Positions 40,250-49,739 of a DNA stretch of 64,000 nt are shown here, in pieces. Positions within the stretch are counted from its first letter, which is position 1. Every line of letters starts with the position of its first letter. A model generated the notes under the pieces. It did no database searches, was not told where the DNA came from, and saw nothing but the letters and a program-made list of their open reading frames with translations. The stretch is from Candidatus Peregrinibacteria bacterium. Lineage in GTDB: Bacteria > Patescibacteriota > Gracilibacteria > UBA1369 > UBA12463. The position numbers and the translations under genes are program-made. The stretch covers positions 62,001 to 126,000 of the forward strand of contig JAPLYO010000024.1 of the NCBI GenBank assembly GCA_026395555.1. The letters are read 5' to 3'.

Positions 40250-42085
40250 TTAATCCTTCTGCAGTATCGCCAGGAACGCCTCTTGTGGAACTTCGACTCG
40301 GCCCATCATTTTCATGCGTTTTTTGCCGGCTTTTTGTTTCTTGAGGAGCTTGTCCTTGCGGGTTCGATCACCTCCGTAGAGTTTTGAGGTGACATCTTTG
40401 CGCATGGCGGAGATGGTTTCGCGGGCGATGATCTTGCCTCCGATGGCTGCCTGGATGGCGATCTCGAACTGTGCCTTCGGAATGAGCTCTTTGAGCTTCT
40501 TCGTCATAGACTGACCCATATGCTGGGCTTCTTTGCGATGGAGCATAATGGCGAGAGCATCAATTTTTTCACCGGCGACAATGATGTCCATTTTTACGAG
40601 ATCTTCTTCTCGGTATTCGATAAATTCATAGTTCATAGATGCGTAGCCCGCTGTGGCACTTTTTAACTTATCATAGAAGTCGATTACGATGGATGCTAGC
40701 GGCATTTCCGCCGTAACGATTACGCGCACGTCGTCGATATATTGAATGTTTTTTTGAATACCGCGCTTATCCTGAACGAGCTGGAGAATGTTTCCGAGAT
40801 ACTCTTTTGGAGTGACGAGCTCGACTTTCATCCATGGCTCGAGAAGTCCATCGACCTGTGATGGATCGGGAAGGTCGGCGGGGTTTGAGATAATTTCCTC
40901 TTTATTATTTGAGTGGCGAACTTTGTAGGAAACACTTGGGGCTGTGACGACAAGGTTCAGATCATATTCGCGTTCGAGACGCTCCTGAACGATGTCGAGA
41001 TGGAGGAGACCGAGGAATCCGCAACGGAATCCGTTTCCAAGTGCTCCTGACTGTTCGGGTTCGTAGACGAGCGATGAATCATTTAATTTTAATTTTTCTA
41101 GCGCTTCGCGAAGTAGTGGAAAATCATCTCCATCGACACAAAAAATACTGGCAAAAACAAATGGTTTTACGATCTTGTATCCAGGTAGAGGAGTTGCCTG
41201 TTCCGGCAACATTCTCTTGGATCCTTTTGCCCATACGGTGTCACCAACACGCGCCTCGCTTACTTCTTTTACTCCCGTAATAATATATCCAATCTCTCCG
41301 GCGGATATTTTGTCTACAGGTCTATATTTTGGCTTGAAATAGCCAACTTCAAGGATATTAACTTCTAAGTTATTATGGAGAAAATATACTTTGTCATCAC
41401 GCTTCGCCTCTCCTGACATGACACGGACATAGGTGACAATTCCCTTGTAGGTATCGTAAAGTGAGTCAAAAATTAACGCCTTAAATTCGTCGCCTTCTTC
41501 TGTCTGTGGCGGTGGCGGAATTCGCTCGATAATCGCATTAAGAAGTTGTTCAACATTTGTTCCGTTTTTTGCCGAAATGGCGATCACTTCTTCGCCTGGA
41601 ATTCCGATCGTATTTTCAATTTCGCGGATAACCTTTTCAGGGTCGGATGCCGGGAGGTCAATTTTGTTGAGAACCGGAATCATAGTGAGATTGTGATCGA
41701 TGGCGAGGTAGCAGTTGCTCAAGGTTTGTGCCTGAATGCCCTGTGTCGCGTCTACAACAAGAATAGCGCCCTCACAGGCGGCGATGCTTCGCGAAACCTC
41801 GTAGGCGAAGTCCACGTGACCCGGAGTATCGATGAGATTGAGAATGAACCGCTGACCCTGATATTCAGCTTTATCGCCAGTATAGGTCCACTCCATGCGA
41901 ACCGGCGCCAGCTTTATCGTGATGCCGCGCTCTTGCTCTAACTCCATGGAGTCGAGCATCTGGCCGTGCTTCATGTCCCTATGTTCAATCGTCTTCGTAA
42001 GCTCAAGGAAACGATCGGCCAAAGTCGATTTTCCGTGATCTATATGCGCTATAATGCAGAAATTTCTGAGATATTTTGCTTCCAT
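40250..42085 (-). CDS. lepA: Elongation factor 4 (LepA)
   Basis: LepA is a ribosome-binding GTPase that affects translation and subunit biogenesis. I start at the ATG at 42085 (MEAKYLRNFCIIAHIDHGKS), 611 residues; the frame is open a further 42 residues but lacks similarity. The G motifs are AHIDHGKST, DTPGHVDFAYE and NKIDLP, followed by the LepA-specific C-terminal domain (YGGDRTRKDKLLKKQKAGKKRMK). An extended -10 on the minus strand (TGG-TACAAT, 42094-42099) ends 8 nt before the ATG, so the message is probably leaderless. It is divergent from the gene at 42174. Confidence 0.96.
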   Translation of the reverse strand: MEAKYLRNFCIIAHIDHGKSTLADRFLELTKTIEHRDMKHGQMLDSMELEQERGITIKLAPVRMEWTYTGDKAEYQGQRFILNLIDTPGHVDFAYEVSRSIAACEGAILVVDATQGIQAQTLSNCYLAIDHNLTMIPVLNKIDLPASDPEKVIREIENTIGIPGEEVIAISAKNGTNVEQLLNAIIERIPPPPQTEEGDEFKALIFDSLYDTYKGIVTYVRVMSGEAKRDDKVYFLHNNLEVNILEVGYFKPKYRPVDKISAGEIGYIITGVKEVSEARVGDTVWAKGSKRMLPEQATPLPGYKIVKPFVFASIFCVDGDDFPLLREALEKLKLNDSSLVYEPEQSGALGNGFRCGFLGLLHLDIVQERLEREYDLNLVVTAPSVSYKVRHSNNKEEIISNPADLPDPSQVDGLLEPWMKVELVTPKEYLGNILQLVQDKRGIQKNIQYIDDVRVIVTAEMPLASIVIDFYDKLKSATAGYASMNYEFIEYREEDLVKMDIIVAGEKIDALAIMLHRKEAQHMGQSMTKKLKELIPKAQFEIAIQAAIGGKIIARETISAMRKDVTSKLYGGDRTRKDKLLKKQKAGKKRMKMMGRVEVPQEAFLAILQKD

Positions 42086-42113
42086 GCGTAGGGATTGTAC
42101 CAAGCATTCTGCT

Positions 42114-42142
42114 TTGCGAAAAGCCGAAAATCGTGATATAAT
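42114..42142 (+). promoter_or_regulatory. Promoter of the solute-binding protein gene
   Basis: TTGCGA (42114-42119), 17-nt spacer, TATAAT (42137-42142), 31 nt before the ATG at 42174. It overlaps the divergent lepA promoter. Confidence 0.6.
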
Positions 42143-42173
42143 TGCAAGAACATAAAAATAAAACACCTGATTG

Positions 42174-43751
42174 ATGGAGCTTCCTCCTTTTCTGAAAAAA
42201 ATATTGCTCACTATAGTCTATAGCCTCGCGATGGGAATGCTTGGTATGTATTTATTTTTTCCGAATCAATTTGCTACTGTTCGCGATTCCCTTAAGGGGT
42301 CTTTTTTCTCTTATGCTCCGGGAGTCAATCAGGACACTAAGGACACTATAAAAAAACTTACGATTGGTTTGGTTCAGGATCCTGGAAATATTGAACCTAC
42401 AAGCTTAGACTCTTCCGTGCGAACTTTGGCATTGCAGGTGTATGAGCCATTGGTACGCACCGATCGCTTTCTCGCCATTCAGCCATCTCTAGCTCGATCA
42501 TGGGGAAGAATTTCTCCGAATGTTTGGAGTTTTCAGTTGCGTGAGAATGTTCTTTTCCACAATAATAAATCTCTGACTGTAGAAGATGTTGCGGCAAGTA
42601 TCCGTAGGGCAAGTACCTATGGGTCTTCGGACTTAGTTGGTTTATTGAGCGGTATTGATGTTGTTTTGACTCCGGCAAATACGACTGCATTTGAAATTCA
42701 TACGAAAGATCCAGATCCTCTTCTTCTTCAGAAACTTTCTACTGTTTTGATTATACCTCGCGAAAACGAAATGAAGTCAGTTTTTGCGCCAGTCGGGACG
42801 GGTCCTTATCGATTTGCTGGTGCGAAAAAGGGAGAGTCATATTCATTCTCGGCTTTTGATGGATACTGGGGAAGTGCTCCGACGTATCATGATGTGACCT
42901 TTGCTTTTTATCCCGACAAGGAGGCGCGCGTCCGTGCTATTCAGTCAGGAGATGTTGATATTCTTTCGAATGTTCCTCCTGAAAACGTATCACCCCTTCA
43001 GTCTGCGGGTATGCGCATCGACGTCTTACCTAGTCTTGAGGTTAACTTTCTTACGTTCAACGTTCATGGAGCTTTTAAATCGACGGCACTGCGAGAAGCT
43101 GTTTCTTCGGCCATTGACCGTTCTGTTTTTGAAAAATTTGCCAGTGGATATGCAACTACTGTACATCAATTTGTAAGTAGTGGCGTGTTTGGATATAACC
43201 CTACCATCCCTTCGGGCAAATACGATCTTGTTCACGCACAATCTATCGTGAAGCAGTTTTCAGAATTTGATCTTATCCCGATTAAACTTTCTTTCGTTCA
43301 GGGTCTCGAGACGGCGGGTGCCTATATTTCTCAGCAACTTCGTGCTGCTGGATTTGATCCGCAAGTAACCTATGTTTCATGGGATGATTTCCGCGCAAAT
43401 ATACTGAATAACAGCAGTGATATTTATTTCTTCGGATGGAAATCTGACCTCGGTAATGCGAGTGATTTCTATCTCAATGCGGTCCACTCGAGTGACTCGG
43501 TTTTGGGCTTAGGACAGTACAATGCTGGTCAGTATACCAATGGAAAGGTCGACAGACTTATTCAGGAAAGTGCCCATATATTTGATGATGCAAAACGCCT
43601 CAGTATGTACCAGGATATTATGAAAATTATCACGAAGGATGATGTCTATGGTGTTCCTTTATTTGAATCGCAGGTTCTCTATGCATCCAATGAAAAAGTT
43701 GTTTTTCATCCAAGAATTGATGGATATATCGTAGCCAGTGACATTCACTAA
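42174..43751 (+). CDS. Family 5 extracellular solute-binding protein (peptide type)
   Basis: A 525-residue exported binding protein of the dipeptide/oligopeptide/nickel ABC type. The start is the ATG at 42174 (one codon after a possible TTG). An N-terminal membrane anchor (about 9-28) has no lipobox. Family signatures are LTIGLVQDPGNIEPTSLDSS, YEPLVRTDRFLAIQPSLARSW, WSFQLRENVLFHNNKSLTVEDV and GTGPYRFA. No ABC permease or ATPase is adjacent; instead a SpoIIE-type phosphatase gene follows with only 2 nt between. In CPR such orphan binding proteins are common. It may feed peptide sensing rather than transport. Confidence 0.88.
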   Translation: MELPPFLKKILLTIVYSLAMGMLGMYLFFPNQFATVRDSLKGSFFSYAPGVNQDTKDTIKKLTIGLVQDPGNIEPTSLDSSVRTLALQVYEPLVRTDRFLAIQPSLARSWGRISPNVWSFQLRENVLFHNNKSLTVEDVAASIRRASTYGSSDLVGLLSGIDVVLTPANTTAFEIHTKDPDPLLLQKLSTVLIIPRENEMKSVFAPVGTGPYRFAGAKKGESYSFSAFDGYWGSAPTYHDVTFAFYPDKEARVRAIQSGDVDILSNVPPENVSPLQSAGMRIDVLPSLEVNFLTFNVHGAFKSTALREAVSSAIDRSVFEKFASGYATTVHQFVSSGVFGYNPTIPSGKYDLVHAQSIVKQFSEFDLIPIKLSFVQGLETAGAYISQQLRAAGFDPQVTYVSWDDFRANILNNSSDIYFFGWKSDLGNASDFYLNAVHSSDSVLGLGQYNAGQYTNGKVDRLIQESAHIFDDAKRLSMYQDIMKIITKDDVYGVPLFESQVLYASNEKVVFHPRIDGYIVASDIH

Positions 43752-43753
43752 TT

Positions 43754-45328
43754 ATGCTTTCTCTTCGACAAAAACTTATTATCGGACTTACGCTCCTCGT
43801 CGTTCTCATCCTGGGTACGGCGGCGGTACTCTTTGTGCGAGAAAAACAAAACGGTCTTATTAGTGACTCGTATGTTTCAACTTCCAACTACGTTGAGTTT
43901 ACGGCCGATACCATCGCCAAAGATTACGATCTTTATTGGCTCCAGAAGGGGTTTGTATTCTTCAATAGAGAGATATCATCATTGCTGTCTAAGTCCGATG
44001 TTGTTACGGCATTTAAGATTTATTCCTATGGCGGAGAGCTTCTCTATGACTCACGTGTTGAGATAGAGAAGCCTTATTCCGGGGCAAAGCGTGTTACGAA
44101 TGATACAGCTCTTTTGTCACAAATTCACTCTAAGCTTACCTCGGTTCAGGATGAAGGTGCTCAGATTTTTTTCATAAAGAAAAATACAGACGGTTCGGTT
44201 TCCTATGTTGATGCTGCCGAAAAACAATCTCTTACTTTTGATCCGACGGTTCGATTGAGAAATTTTGTCACATCGGCCAAGGACCAGTATGCTATCGTGT
44301 ATGAGCTTAATTATGACGCATTTAGCCAGAGGTTGATCGATATTCGTGATCGTATGATTGCTTTAGCTGCCTTTGGTATTCTTATTGGTGTGCTTTTTTC
44401 TATTTTCTTTTCTTCGCAGATTATCGGTTCGATTCGCAAATTGGTAGATGCAGCTGCAGTTTTGTCGAAGGGGGATTATAGCGGACGTGTTACTATCACG
44501 ACCGGCGATGAGCTGGAGGTCCTCGGCAAGGCATTCAATACTATGGCGGAAGAGATTGATAAGAATACTCGATTAGCTCTTTATAAGGAACGTGTAACGA
44601 AAGAGCTTGAGCTGGCTGCGAAAATTCAGACCGAGATTCTTCCGAAGAAGTTACCCGTTCTTCCTAGTTTGGATATTTCCGCCGGTATTATTCCTGCAGA
44701 AGAGGTTGGTGGTGATTGTTATGACTTCCTCGAAGTTTCGGAGCGTCGTATGATTTTTTATCTCGGTGATGCGACGGGACATGGTGTTCCCGCCGGTATT
44801 ATGGTTTCGGTAGCTAATGCCTTGTTCTACTATCTGTCTCATCGACAGGAGTTGATGCAGATTATGATTGAGGCCAATAGCGTCATCAAGGCGAAGACCG
44901 CCAATAATATGTTTATGACGCTTGGATGTTTGGAGTGGAATGATGATAAGAAGATATTGCGTTATGTGAATGCGGGACATGAGCCTTTATTGATCTACCA
45001 CGCGAAAGATAAAAAGGCCGAAGAGGTTCGCGGAGGAGGTATGGCGCTCGGTATGCTCGCCGATAATTCTAAAGTTTTGAAAGAGATTACTCTGACGTTT
45101 GAGGTAGGTGACACATTAGTGATGTACAGTGATGGACTTCCGGAATGTTGGAAGAATGAAAAAGAAAGTTTTGGCATGGAGCGATTAACCGCCCTCGTGT
45201 CACAATATGGAAATCTTCCATCAGCGCTTGCTATACGTAATGCTATTTTGAGCGAAATTAAACAGTACGCCGGTGATTATAAGCAGATGGATGATATGAC
45301 GATCATTGTAGTAAAACGTAAAATGTAA
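43754..45328 (+). CDS. Membrane-bound HAMP and SpoIIE/PP2C-type serine phosphatase
   Basis: A 524-residue receptor-like phosphatase: membrane helix (about 8-27), an extracellular sensor of about 170 residues, second helix (about 202-224), a HAMP linker (GSIRKLVDAAAVLSKGDYSG), a coiled coil (ELAAKIQTEILPKKLP) and the PP2C domain with EEVGGDCYDF, GDATGHGVPAGIMVS, YVNAGHEPLLIY and MYSDGLPE. The metal-binding aspartates are visible. Such proteins (RsbU-like) control partner-switching sigma or anti-sigma pathways; no anti-sigma factor or antagonist gene is next to it. It starts 2 nt after the binding-protein gene, so the two probably form a sensing operon. Confidence 0.92.
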   Translation: MLSLRQKLIIGLTLLVVLILGTAAVLFVREKQNGLISDSYVSTSNYVEFTADTIAKDYDLYWLQKGFVFFNREISSLLSKSDVVTAFKIYSYGGELLYDSRVEIEKPYSGAKRVTNDTALLSQIHSKLTSVQDEGAQIFFIKKNTDGSVSYVDAAEKQSLTFDPTVRLRNFVTSAKDQYAIVYELNYDAFSQRLIDIRDRMIALAAFGILIGVLFSIFFSSQIIGSIRKLVDAAAVLSKGDYSGRVTITTGDELEVLGKAFNTMAEEIDKNTRLALYKERVTKELELAAKIQTEILPKKLPVLPSLDISAGIIPAEEVGGDCYDFLEVSERRMIFYLGDATGHGVPAGIMVSVANALFYYLSHRQELMQIMIEANSVIKAKTANNMFMTLGCLEWNDDKKILRYVNAGHEPLLIYHAKDKKAEEVRGGGMALGMLADNSKVLKEITLTFEVGDTLVMYSDGLPECWKNEKESFGMERLTALVSQYGNLPSALAIRNAILSEIKQYAGDYKQMDDMTIIVVKRKM

Positions 45329-45337
45329 TTTTTCTTT

Positions 45338-45877
45338 ATGGCTCTTGATCATTATTTTTCAGAAAAGGATCCGCAAGTACTCGAGGCGGTCGAGAAGCAG
45401 TATTTGTACGGACGTACGAAGGATGTTCTTCAGAATATAGAAAAAGATATCCTCACTATTGTTAAGGAGGTTATGCGGGCTCATCGTTTGGAAATAGAAT
45501 ATCCGGACCATGTATCTACTCTGCAGCTGATTGCCGTAGCTCTTACGGGCTTAAGAGAAAGGCCATTTTCCGAGGATGAAATGAAATTACTCAATGTTTT
45601 TAAGCGTAAAATTAGTGCCGCAATGAATCAGCTTTTGGATGTATTTGAGGCGCATGAATCGCCATATGGAAGAGCGGCGTCGGGATTACATAACGCTCTT
45701 TATTCACTCAATCCTCCCGACTTAAAAGAGCATGATTTTTCAACAGACGAACATAAAATATCCATGAAGGTAATTGAGGGTGTATTGGGTGCGATGGATG
45801 CCGTAGATAGCACTGTAGGTACTGTTGCGTCGAAATTCAAACGCAAACGAGATGACAATACTCGTGATTCTCAGTAG
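45338..45877 (+). CDS. Hypothetical helical protein
   Basis: A 179-residue soluble, mostly helical protein that I do not recognise. It has no signal peptide or membrane segment; charged helices (DVLQNIEKDILTIVKEVMRA, DEMKLLNVFKRKISAAMNQL) suggest an oligomer. The end is Lys/Arg-rich (KFKRKRDDNTRDSQ). It starts 9 nt after the phosphatase gene and is probably co-transcribed, so it could be the phosphatase's target or partner, but this is inferred only from position. Confidence 0.7.
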   Translation: MALDHYFSEKDPQVLEAVEKQYLYGRTKDVLQNIEKDILTIVKEVMRAHRLEIEYPDHVSTLQLIAVALTGLRERPFSEDEMKLLNVFKRKISAAMNQLLDVFEAHESPYGRAASGLHNALYSLNPPDLKEHDFSTDEHKISMKVIEGVLGAMDAVDSTVGTVASKFKRKRDDNTRDSQ

Positions 45878-45891
45878 CTCCCAGACAACGC

Positions 45892-47145
45892 TTACTTAAT
45901 TCCCGGTACGGGGAATTTAGCACACATATCTTTTACCTCCATCCTAAGAGACTCTAATTTTGTCGTATCTTGCCAGTTGGTTACGGCGTCGTTGATGACT
46001 CGGGCGAGCCATTTCATCTCGGCCTCTTTCATGCCGCGAGTGGTGATAGCAGGAGTTCCAAGGCGAATACCGGATGGGTCCATCGGTGATCTCTTATCGA
46101 ATGGAACGGTGTTTTTGTTGACGGTAATTCCGGCGAGATCGAGAGCCTCCTGAGCCTGCTTGCCTGTGACATTTTTATTCGTCATGTCGATAAGCATGAG
46201 GTGATTGTCGGTTCCTCCGGTCATAATATCGAATCCAAATGTCATAAGTTCAGCTGCAAGTGTTTGAGCATTGAGAATGGTTTGCTTGGAGTATTCTTTG
46301 AATGCTGGGTCGAGTGCCTCCTTGAAGGCAATAGCCTTGGCGGCGATCATGTTCTCGTGTGGGCCGCCCTGAAGGCCAGGGAAGACGGCACGATCGATGG
46401 CTTTTGCATATTTTTCTTTGCACATAATCATGGCGCCTCGTGGACCTCGAAGTGTTTTATGGGTAGTTGTTGTGACGACATCACAGTAGGGGACGGGATT
46501 TTCCAGAACGCCACCGGCGATAAGTCCGGCGATATGAGCTATGTCTGCCATTAAAATTGCTCCTACCTCATCGGCAATTTCTCGGAACTTCTTCCACTCA
46601 AGTGATCGAGAGTAGGCTGAGAATCCTGCAATAATGAGTTTTGGTTTGTGCTCGACGGCGAGTGCTCGGACCTTGTCCATGTCGATTTTTTTCGTCACTT
46701 CATCTACCTCATAGGCGACGACCTTGTATGATTTTCCGGAAAAACTGATAGGAAGACCGTGCGTGATATGTCCTCCGTGATCAAGCTTGAGTCCCATGAT
46801 GGTATCTCCGAAGTTCAATAATGCGAAATAGACGGCCGTGTTTGCCGGTGATCCGGAATATGGCTGGACATTAATATGCTCTGCTCCAAATAACTGTTTA
46901 GCCCTATCGATAGCTAAATTCTCCACTACGTCGACGTACTCTTGTCCGCCGTAGTAACGCTTGCCCGGATATCCCTCTGAATACTTGTTTGTGAAAATTG
47001 ATCCCATAGCTTCCAAGACCGGTTCTGATACGTAATTTTCCGAAGGAATGAGTTCTAGTCCTTCCGACTGTCTCCTCTCTTCATTATGAAGGGCGCCGTA
47101 CACTTCCGGATCAAAGAGCTGCATCTGGGGATGTTGCGTAGACAT
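45892..47145 (-). CDS. glyA: Serine hydroxymethyltransferase
   Basis: GlyA interconverts serine and glycine while loading one-carbon units on tetrahydrofolate. The 417-residue PLP enzyme shows LIPSENYVSEPVLEAMGS, NKYSEGYPGKRYYGGQEYVD, VQPYSGSPANTAVYFALL, the PLP lysine in TTTHKTLRGPRGAMI, and FPGLQGGPHE. Length is normal. It lies 14 nt downstream of the formyl-THF cyclo-ligase gene on the same strand, a coherent one-carbon pair that would supply 10-formyl-THF for the purine enzymes encoded later in the window. Confidence 0.97.
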   Translation of the reverse strand: MSTQHPQMQLFDPEVYGALHNEERRQSEGLELIPSENYVSEPVLEAMGSIFTNKYSEGYPGKRYYGGQEYVDVVENLAIDRAKQLFGAEHINVQPYSGSPANTAVYFALLNFGDTIMGLKLDHGGHITHGLPISFSGKSYKVVAYEVDEVTKKIDMDKVRALAVEHKPKLIIAGFSAYSRSLEWKKFREIADEVGAILMADIAHIAGLIAGGVLENPVPYCDVVTTTTHKTLRGPRGAMIMCKEKYAKAIDRAVFPGLQGGPHENMIAAKAIAFKEALDPAFKEYSKQTILNAQTLAAELMTFGFDIMTGGTDNHLMLIDMTNKNVTGKQAQEALDLAGITVNKNTVPFDKRSPMDPSGIRLGTPAITTRGMKEAEMKWLARVINDAVTNWQDTTKLESLRMEVKDMCAKFPVPGIK

Positions 47146-47159
47146 AGGGGGGAAGGGGT

Positions 47160-47720
47160 TTAAGAAGTATGATACGTTTTTCTTTCGGTAATGATCGTGT
47201 CGACCGGAGCATCGTGCTCGTGCCGTGGTACAGCATGCAGGATTTGAAAGTCGTATGCAAGAGCTATCACCGGACAGTTGAGTTTCTTGAGCAGTCGGTC
47301 ATAATACCCATGTCCGAAGCCAATTCGGTTACCTTTTTTGTCAAAAGCTATCCCTGGAATAATGGCAAGATCGATTTCTTTCGGATCAATTGTTTCGCAG
47401 GATGGTAATGGTTCGGGAATGTGAAGTGAGTTTGGTTTGGTGTCGACTCGTGAGGTTACGGTAAAAAGCTTCATTCCTTTTGACTTGAGGGTTTTTGGTA
47501 ACACGATCGTTTTGACGTTTCCCCACTCCTCAATGATAAGCCAGGTATTTACCTCTTTTTCATGAGGAATTGGTGCATAGAGAAGGATTTTTTTACTACG
47601 GCGAAAGACCTCCATTTTTGTAAGTTTGGCGCATATCAAGCGATCTTTTTCGCTTTTTGTACCGTTGCCGTGAAACTTTCTACGCAGTCTCACTGCTAGC
47701 CTGATGGCTTTTTTTATCAT
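47160..47720 (-). CDS. 5-formyltetrahydrofolate cyclo-ligase
   Basis: This 186-residue enzyme converts 5-formyl-THF to 5,10-methenyl-THF using ATP, returning stored folate to the one-carbon pool. Motifs are FRRSKKILLYAPIPHEKEVN, the FDKKGNRIGFGHGYYDRLL substrate loop, and VIALAYDFQI. The N-terminal basic segment (AVRLRRKFHGN) precedes the usual helical start. It is placed directly upstream of glyA, whose slow side reaction makes 5-formyl-THF. Confidence 0.92.
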   Translation of the reverse strand: MIKKAIRLAVRLRRKFHGNGTKSEKDRLICAKLTKMEVFRRSKKILLYAPIPHEKEVNTWLIIEEWGNVKTIVLPKTLKSKGMKLFTVTSRVDTKPNSLHIPEPLPSCETIDPKEIDLAIIPGIAFDKKGNRIGFGHGYYDRLLKKLNCPVIALAYDFQILHAVPRHEHDAPVDTIITERKTYHTS

Positions 47721-47833
47721 AGCGTTGTAATTTAATCATAATTTTTTCTTTTTGTCAGCTTGAAAAATGTAACCAATGCGATACCATCTCCGTACCTATG
47801 TGTACGTAATTTTATTTTATAATTTTTCTCTTT

Positions 47834-49084
47834 ATGCAGCTTGATAACGCATCAAAGAAACTTCTTTCTTATGTTCTCGTCGTCGGCTTACTCTCCGGAT
47901 TTGTCGGTGGAATGATGGGGCGTAGTTTTGTAAAAAATAGTGAGGCACAGCCTTTGAAAAATATCACCGAAGATAAGAAGTATATCGAGGAGTCGGACTA
48001 TATTAGCGCCATTCAAAAGGTGAGTCCGGCGGTTGTCTCTATTATTGAGTCAAAAAATCTCCAGACGTATTATCAGCAGCCTATGATGTTTTTCCAGGGA
48101 GATCCTTTCTTTAACCAGTTCTTTGGGCAGCAGCAGGCGCCTCAGCAGCAGATGCAGCAAAAGCAAGGGTCTACGAAAAAACAGAAGGTCGGGGGAGGAA
48201 GTGGATTCATTGTTACGAGCGATGGCTTAGTGGTTACGAATAGGCATGTGGTTCAGGACCCGGAGGCTGATTATACCGTCGTATTGAGTGATGGTCGCGA
48301 GTACAAGGCACAGGTATTGAGCAAAGATACTCTTAATGATCTCGCCGTCATCAAGATTCTCCCTAAAGATGATTCGGGTAGTGCGAAGATTAGTTCATTG
48401 CCTGTCGTGGAGTTCGGCGACTCGGATAGCCTGAAGGTGGGTCAGAGAGTTTTGGCTATTGGTAACGCACTAGGTGAGTACCAGAATACGGTTACAGCAG
48501 GAATTATTAGTGCGCAGGGAAGGAAAATTACGGCGAATGATGGAAGCGGCTCAGCAGAGACGCTTACGGGTTTACTTCAGACGGATGCTGCGATTAATCC
48601 CGGAAATAGCGGTGGCCCACTGGTGAATATGCAAGGTCAGGTTATTGGTGTGAATGTGGCTATAGCCGCGAGTGCGAATAATATAGGCTTTGCCATCCCA
48701 TTCAATGATGTGAGTCCGGTTATTACAAGTGTTCAGAAGACGGGAAAGATCGTTCGACCTTACGCAGGCGTTCGCTATCAGATGCTCACCGAGGAGCGTG
48801 CGAAGGAGCTTGAGTTAACGGGTGTCACTTACGGCGCTCTTCTGCTTGGAAATGATGAAACTGGTGAGTTCGCCGTGATTCCTGGGGGTCCAGGGGACAA
48901 GGCTGGACTCAAAAAAGGGGATGTGATTCTCGAAATTGATGGTAAGAAGTTGGATCAGAACTATCCTCTTCAACAGTTTATTCGCAACAAGAAGCCTGGA
49001 GATTCGATCAATCTGAAGGTTTGGACGAGTGGAAAGACCGTTGAAAAGATGCTTGTCCTTTCCGAGGCGCCCGATTCGAAGTAA
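47834..49084 (+). CDS. HtrA/DegP-type serine protease with PDZ domain
   Basis: A 416-residue membrane-anchored quality-control protease. One N-terminal helix (about 10-27) anchors it; a Gln-rich linker (about 90-115, QQQAPQQQMQQKQ) precedes the trypsin-like domain. The triad is His in VVTNRHVV (about 137), Asp in NDLAVIKI (about 170) and Ser in NPGNSGGPLV (about 258). A C-terminal PDZ domain (about 310-400) holds GDKAGLKKGDVILEIDGK. A TATAAT at 47818-47823 ends 10 nt before the ATG, suggesting a nearly leaderless message. It is a single gene followed by tRNA-Leu. Confidence 0.95.
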   Translation: MQLDNASKKLLSYVLVVGLLSGFVGGMMGRSFVKNSEAQPLKNITEDKKYIEESDYISAIQKVSPAVVSIIESKNLQTYYQQPMMFFQGDPFFNQFFGQQQAPQQQMQQKQGSTKKQKVGGGSGFIVTSDGLVVTNRHVVQDPEADYTVVLSDGREYKAQVLSKDTLNDLAVIKILPKDDSGSAKISSLPVVEFGDSDSLKVGQRVLAIGNALGEYQNTVTAGIISAQGRKITANDGSGSAETLTGLLQTDAAINPGNSGGPLVNMQGQVIGVNVAIAASANNIGFAIPFNDVSPVITSVQKTGKIVRPYAGVRYQMLTEERAKELELTGVTYGALLLGNDETGEFAVIPGGPGDKAGLKKGDVILEIDGKKLDQNYPLQQFIRNKKPGDSINLKVWTSGKTVEKMLVLSEAPDSK

Positions 49085-49158
49085 GTGTATTTATTAGCTT
49101 TGATTAGCTTTTAAAAAAATCCCTTTGAAATCTGCGAGAAGTGTATTACTCTATGCAC

Positions 49159-49199
49159 GCGGTCTGACCTAGATTATTATTTTCAAGGTCTCAGACCGC
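49159..49199 (+). other. Long hairpin between htrA and tRNA-Leu
   Basis: GCGGTCTGA (49159-49167) pairs perfectly with TCAGACCGC (49191-49199), with CCT/AGG inside after a 2-nt bulge. No T-run follows, so it is a weak terminator candidate, or a processing site 7 nt before tRNA-Leu(GAG). Confidence 0.55.
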
Positions 49200-49206
49200 T
49201 ATTTGT

Positions 49207-49292
49207 GCCGAGGTGGCGAAATGGCAGACGCACTACCTTGAGGTGGTAGCGGGAGCAATCCTGTAAGGGTTCAAGTCCCTTCCTCGGCACCA
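49207..49292 (+). tRNA. tRNA-Leu (GAG)
   Basis: Class II tRNA: acceptor GCCGAGG/CCTCGGC, anticodon stem CTACC/GGTAG around TTGAGGT (anticodon GAG), long variable arm, CCA encoded. Confidence 0.95.
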
Positions 49293-49347
49293 TAGACGCG
49301 CAGCAGCGCGTCAGATCCCGTTCCCGATTTCCCGATTTTGACAGCAC

Positions 49348-49423
49348 GGACGATTAGCTCAGTTGGTAGAGCATCTCGTTTACACCGAGAGGGTCATAGG
49401 TTCGAGTCCTATATCGTCCACCA
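49348..49423 (+). tRNA. tRNA-Val (TAC)
   Basis: Acceptor GGACGAT/ATCGTCC, anticodon stem TCTCG/CGAGA around TTTACAC (anticodon TAC), CCA encoded. Confidence 0.95.
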
Positions 49424-49463
49424 GTAGATCTACAGTAGACATATTTTGTATCCAATACTTACT

Positions 49464-49739
49464 ATGGCACTCTCCAGCTCTCCCGAAAATTCACGAAATG
49501 ATGTACCTCCGGCAGCTCCATTTAAGCATATGGTGCACGAAAGTATTCGTGGTTTTAAGTTGGTTGCGAGTGAGGGCGTTCCTGGTATGCGACCAGCATC
49601 TCAGCAGCCTCATGTTTCCCAAGCGCAAGAGTCTCAGGGCGAAAATCCTGAAGTCAGTGTTCCGAATTCGGTTTCTCCCGCTATTGTGAATCCTGCTGAT
49701 GAGGTTCGTGCGAAGTTGGGACGCGCTCTTCGTCGTTAG
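49464..49739 (+). CDS. Small hypothetical protein
   Basis: A 91-residue protein from the ATG at 49464 (MALSSSPENSRNDVPPAAPF). It is rich in Ser, Pro, Gln and Val, likely disordered, ending in a basic helix (DEVRAKLGRALRR). No family is recognised. It overlaps the end of the convergent gene at 49681 by 59 nt. It could be real or spurious; position just after tRNA-Val with an ATG in good context gives moderate support. Confidence 0.45.
   Translation: MALSSSPENSRNDVPPAAPFKHMVHESIRGFKLVASEGVPGMRPASQQPHVSQAQESQGENPEVSVPNSVSPAIVNPADEVRAKLGRALRR

Noticed and set aside
49315-49345. ATCCCGTTCCCGATTTCCCG after tRNA-Leu as a terminator
   Set aside because: It resembles the terminator at 26588 but lacks the complementary GGG half and T-run.
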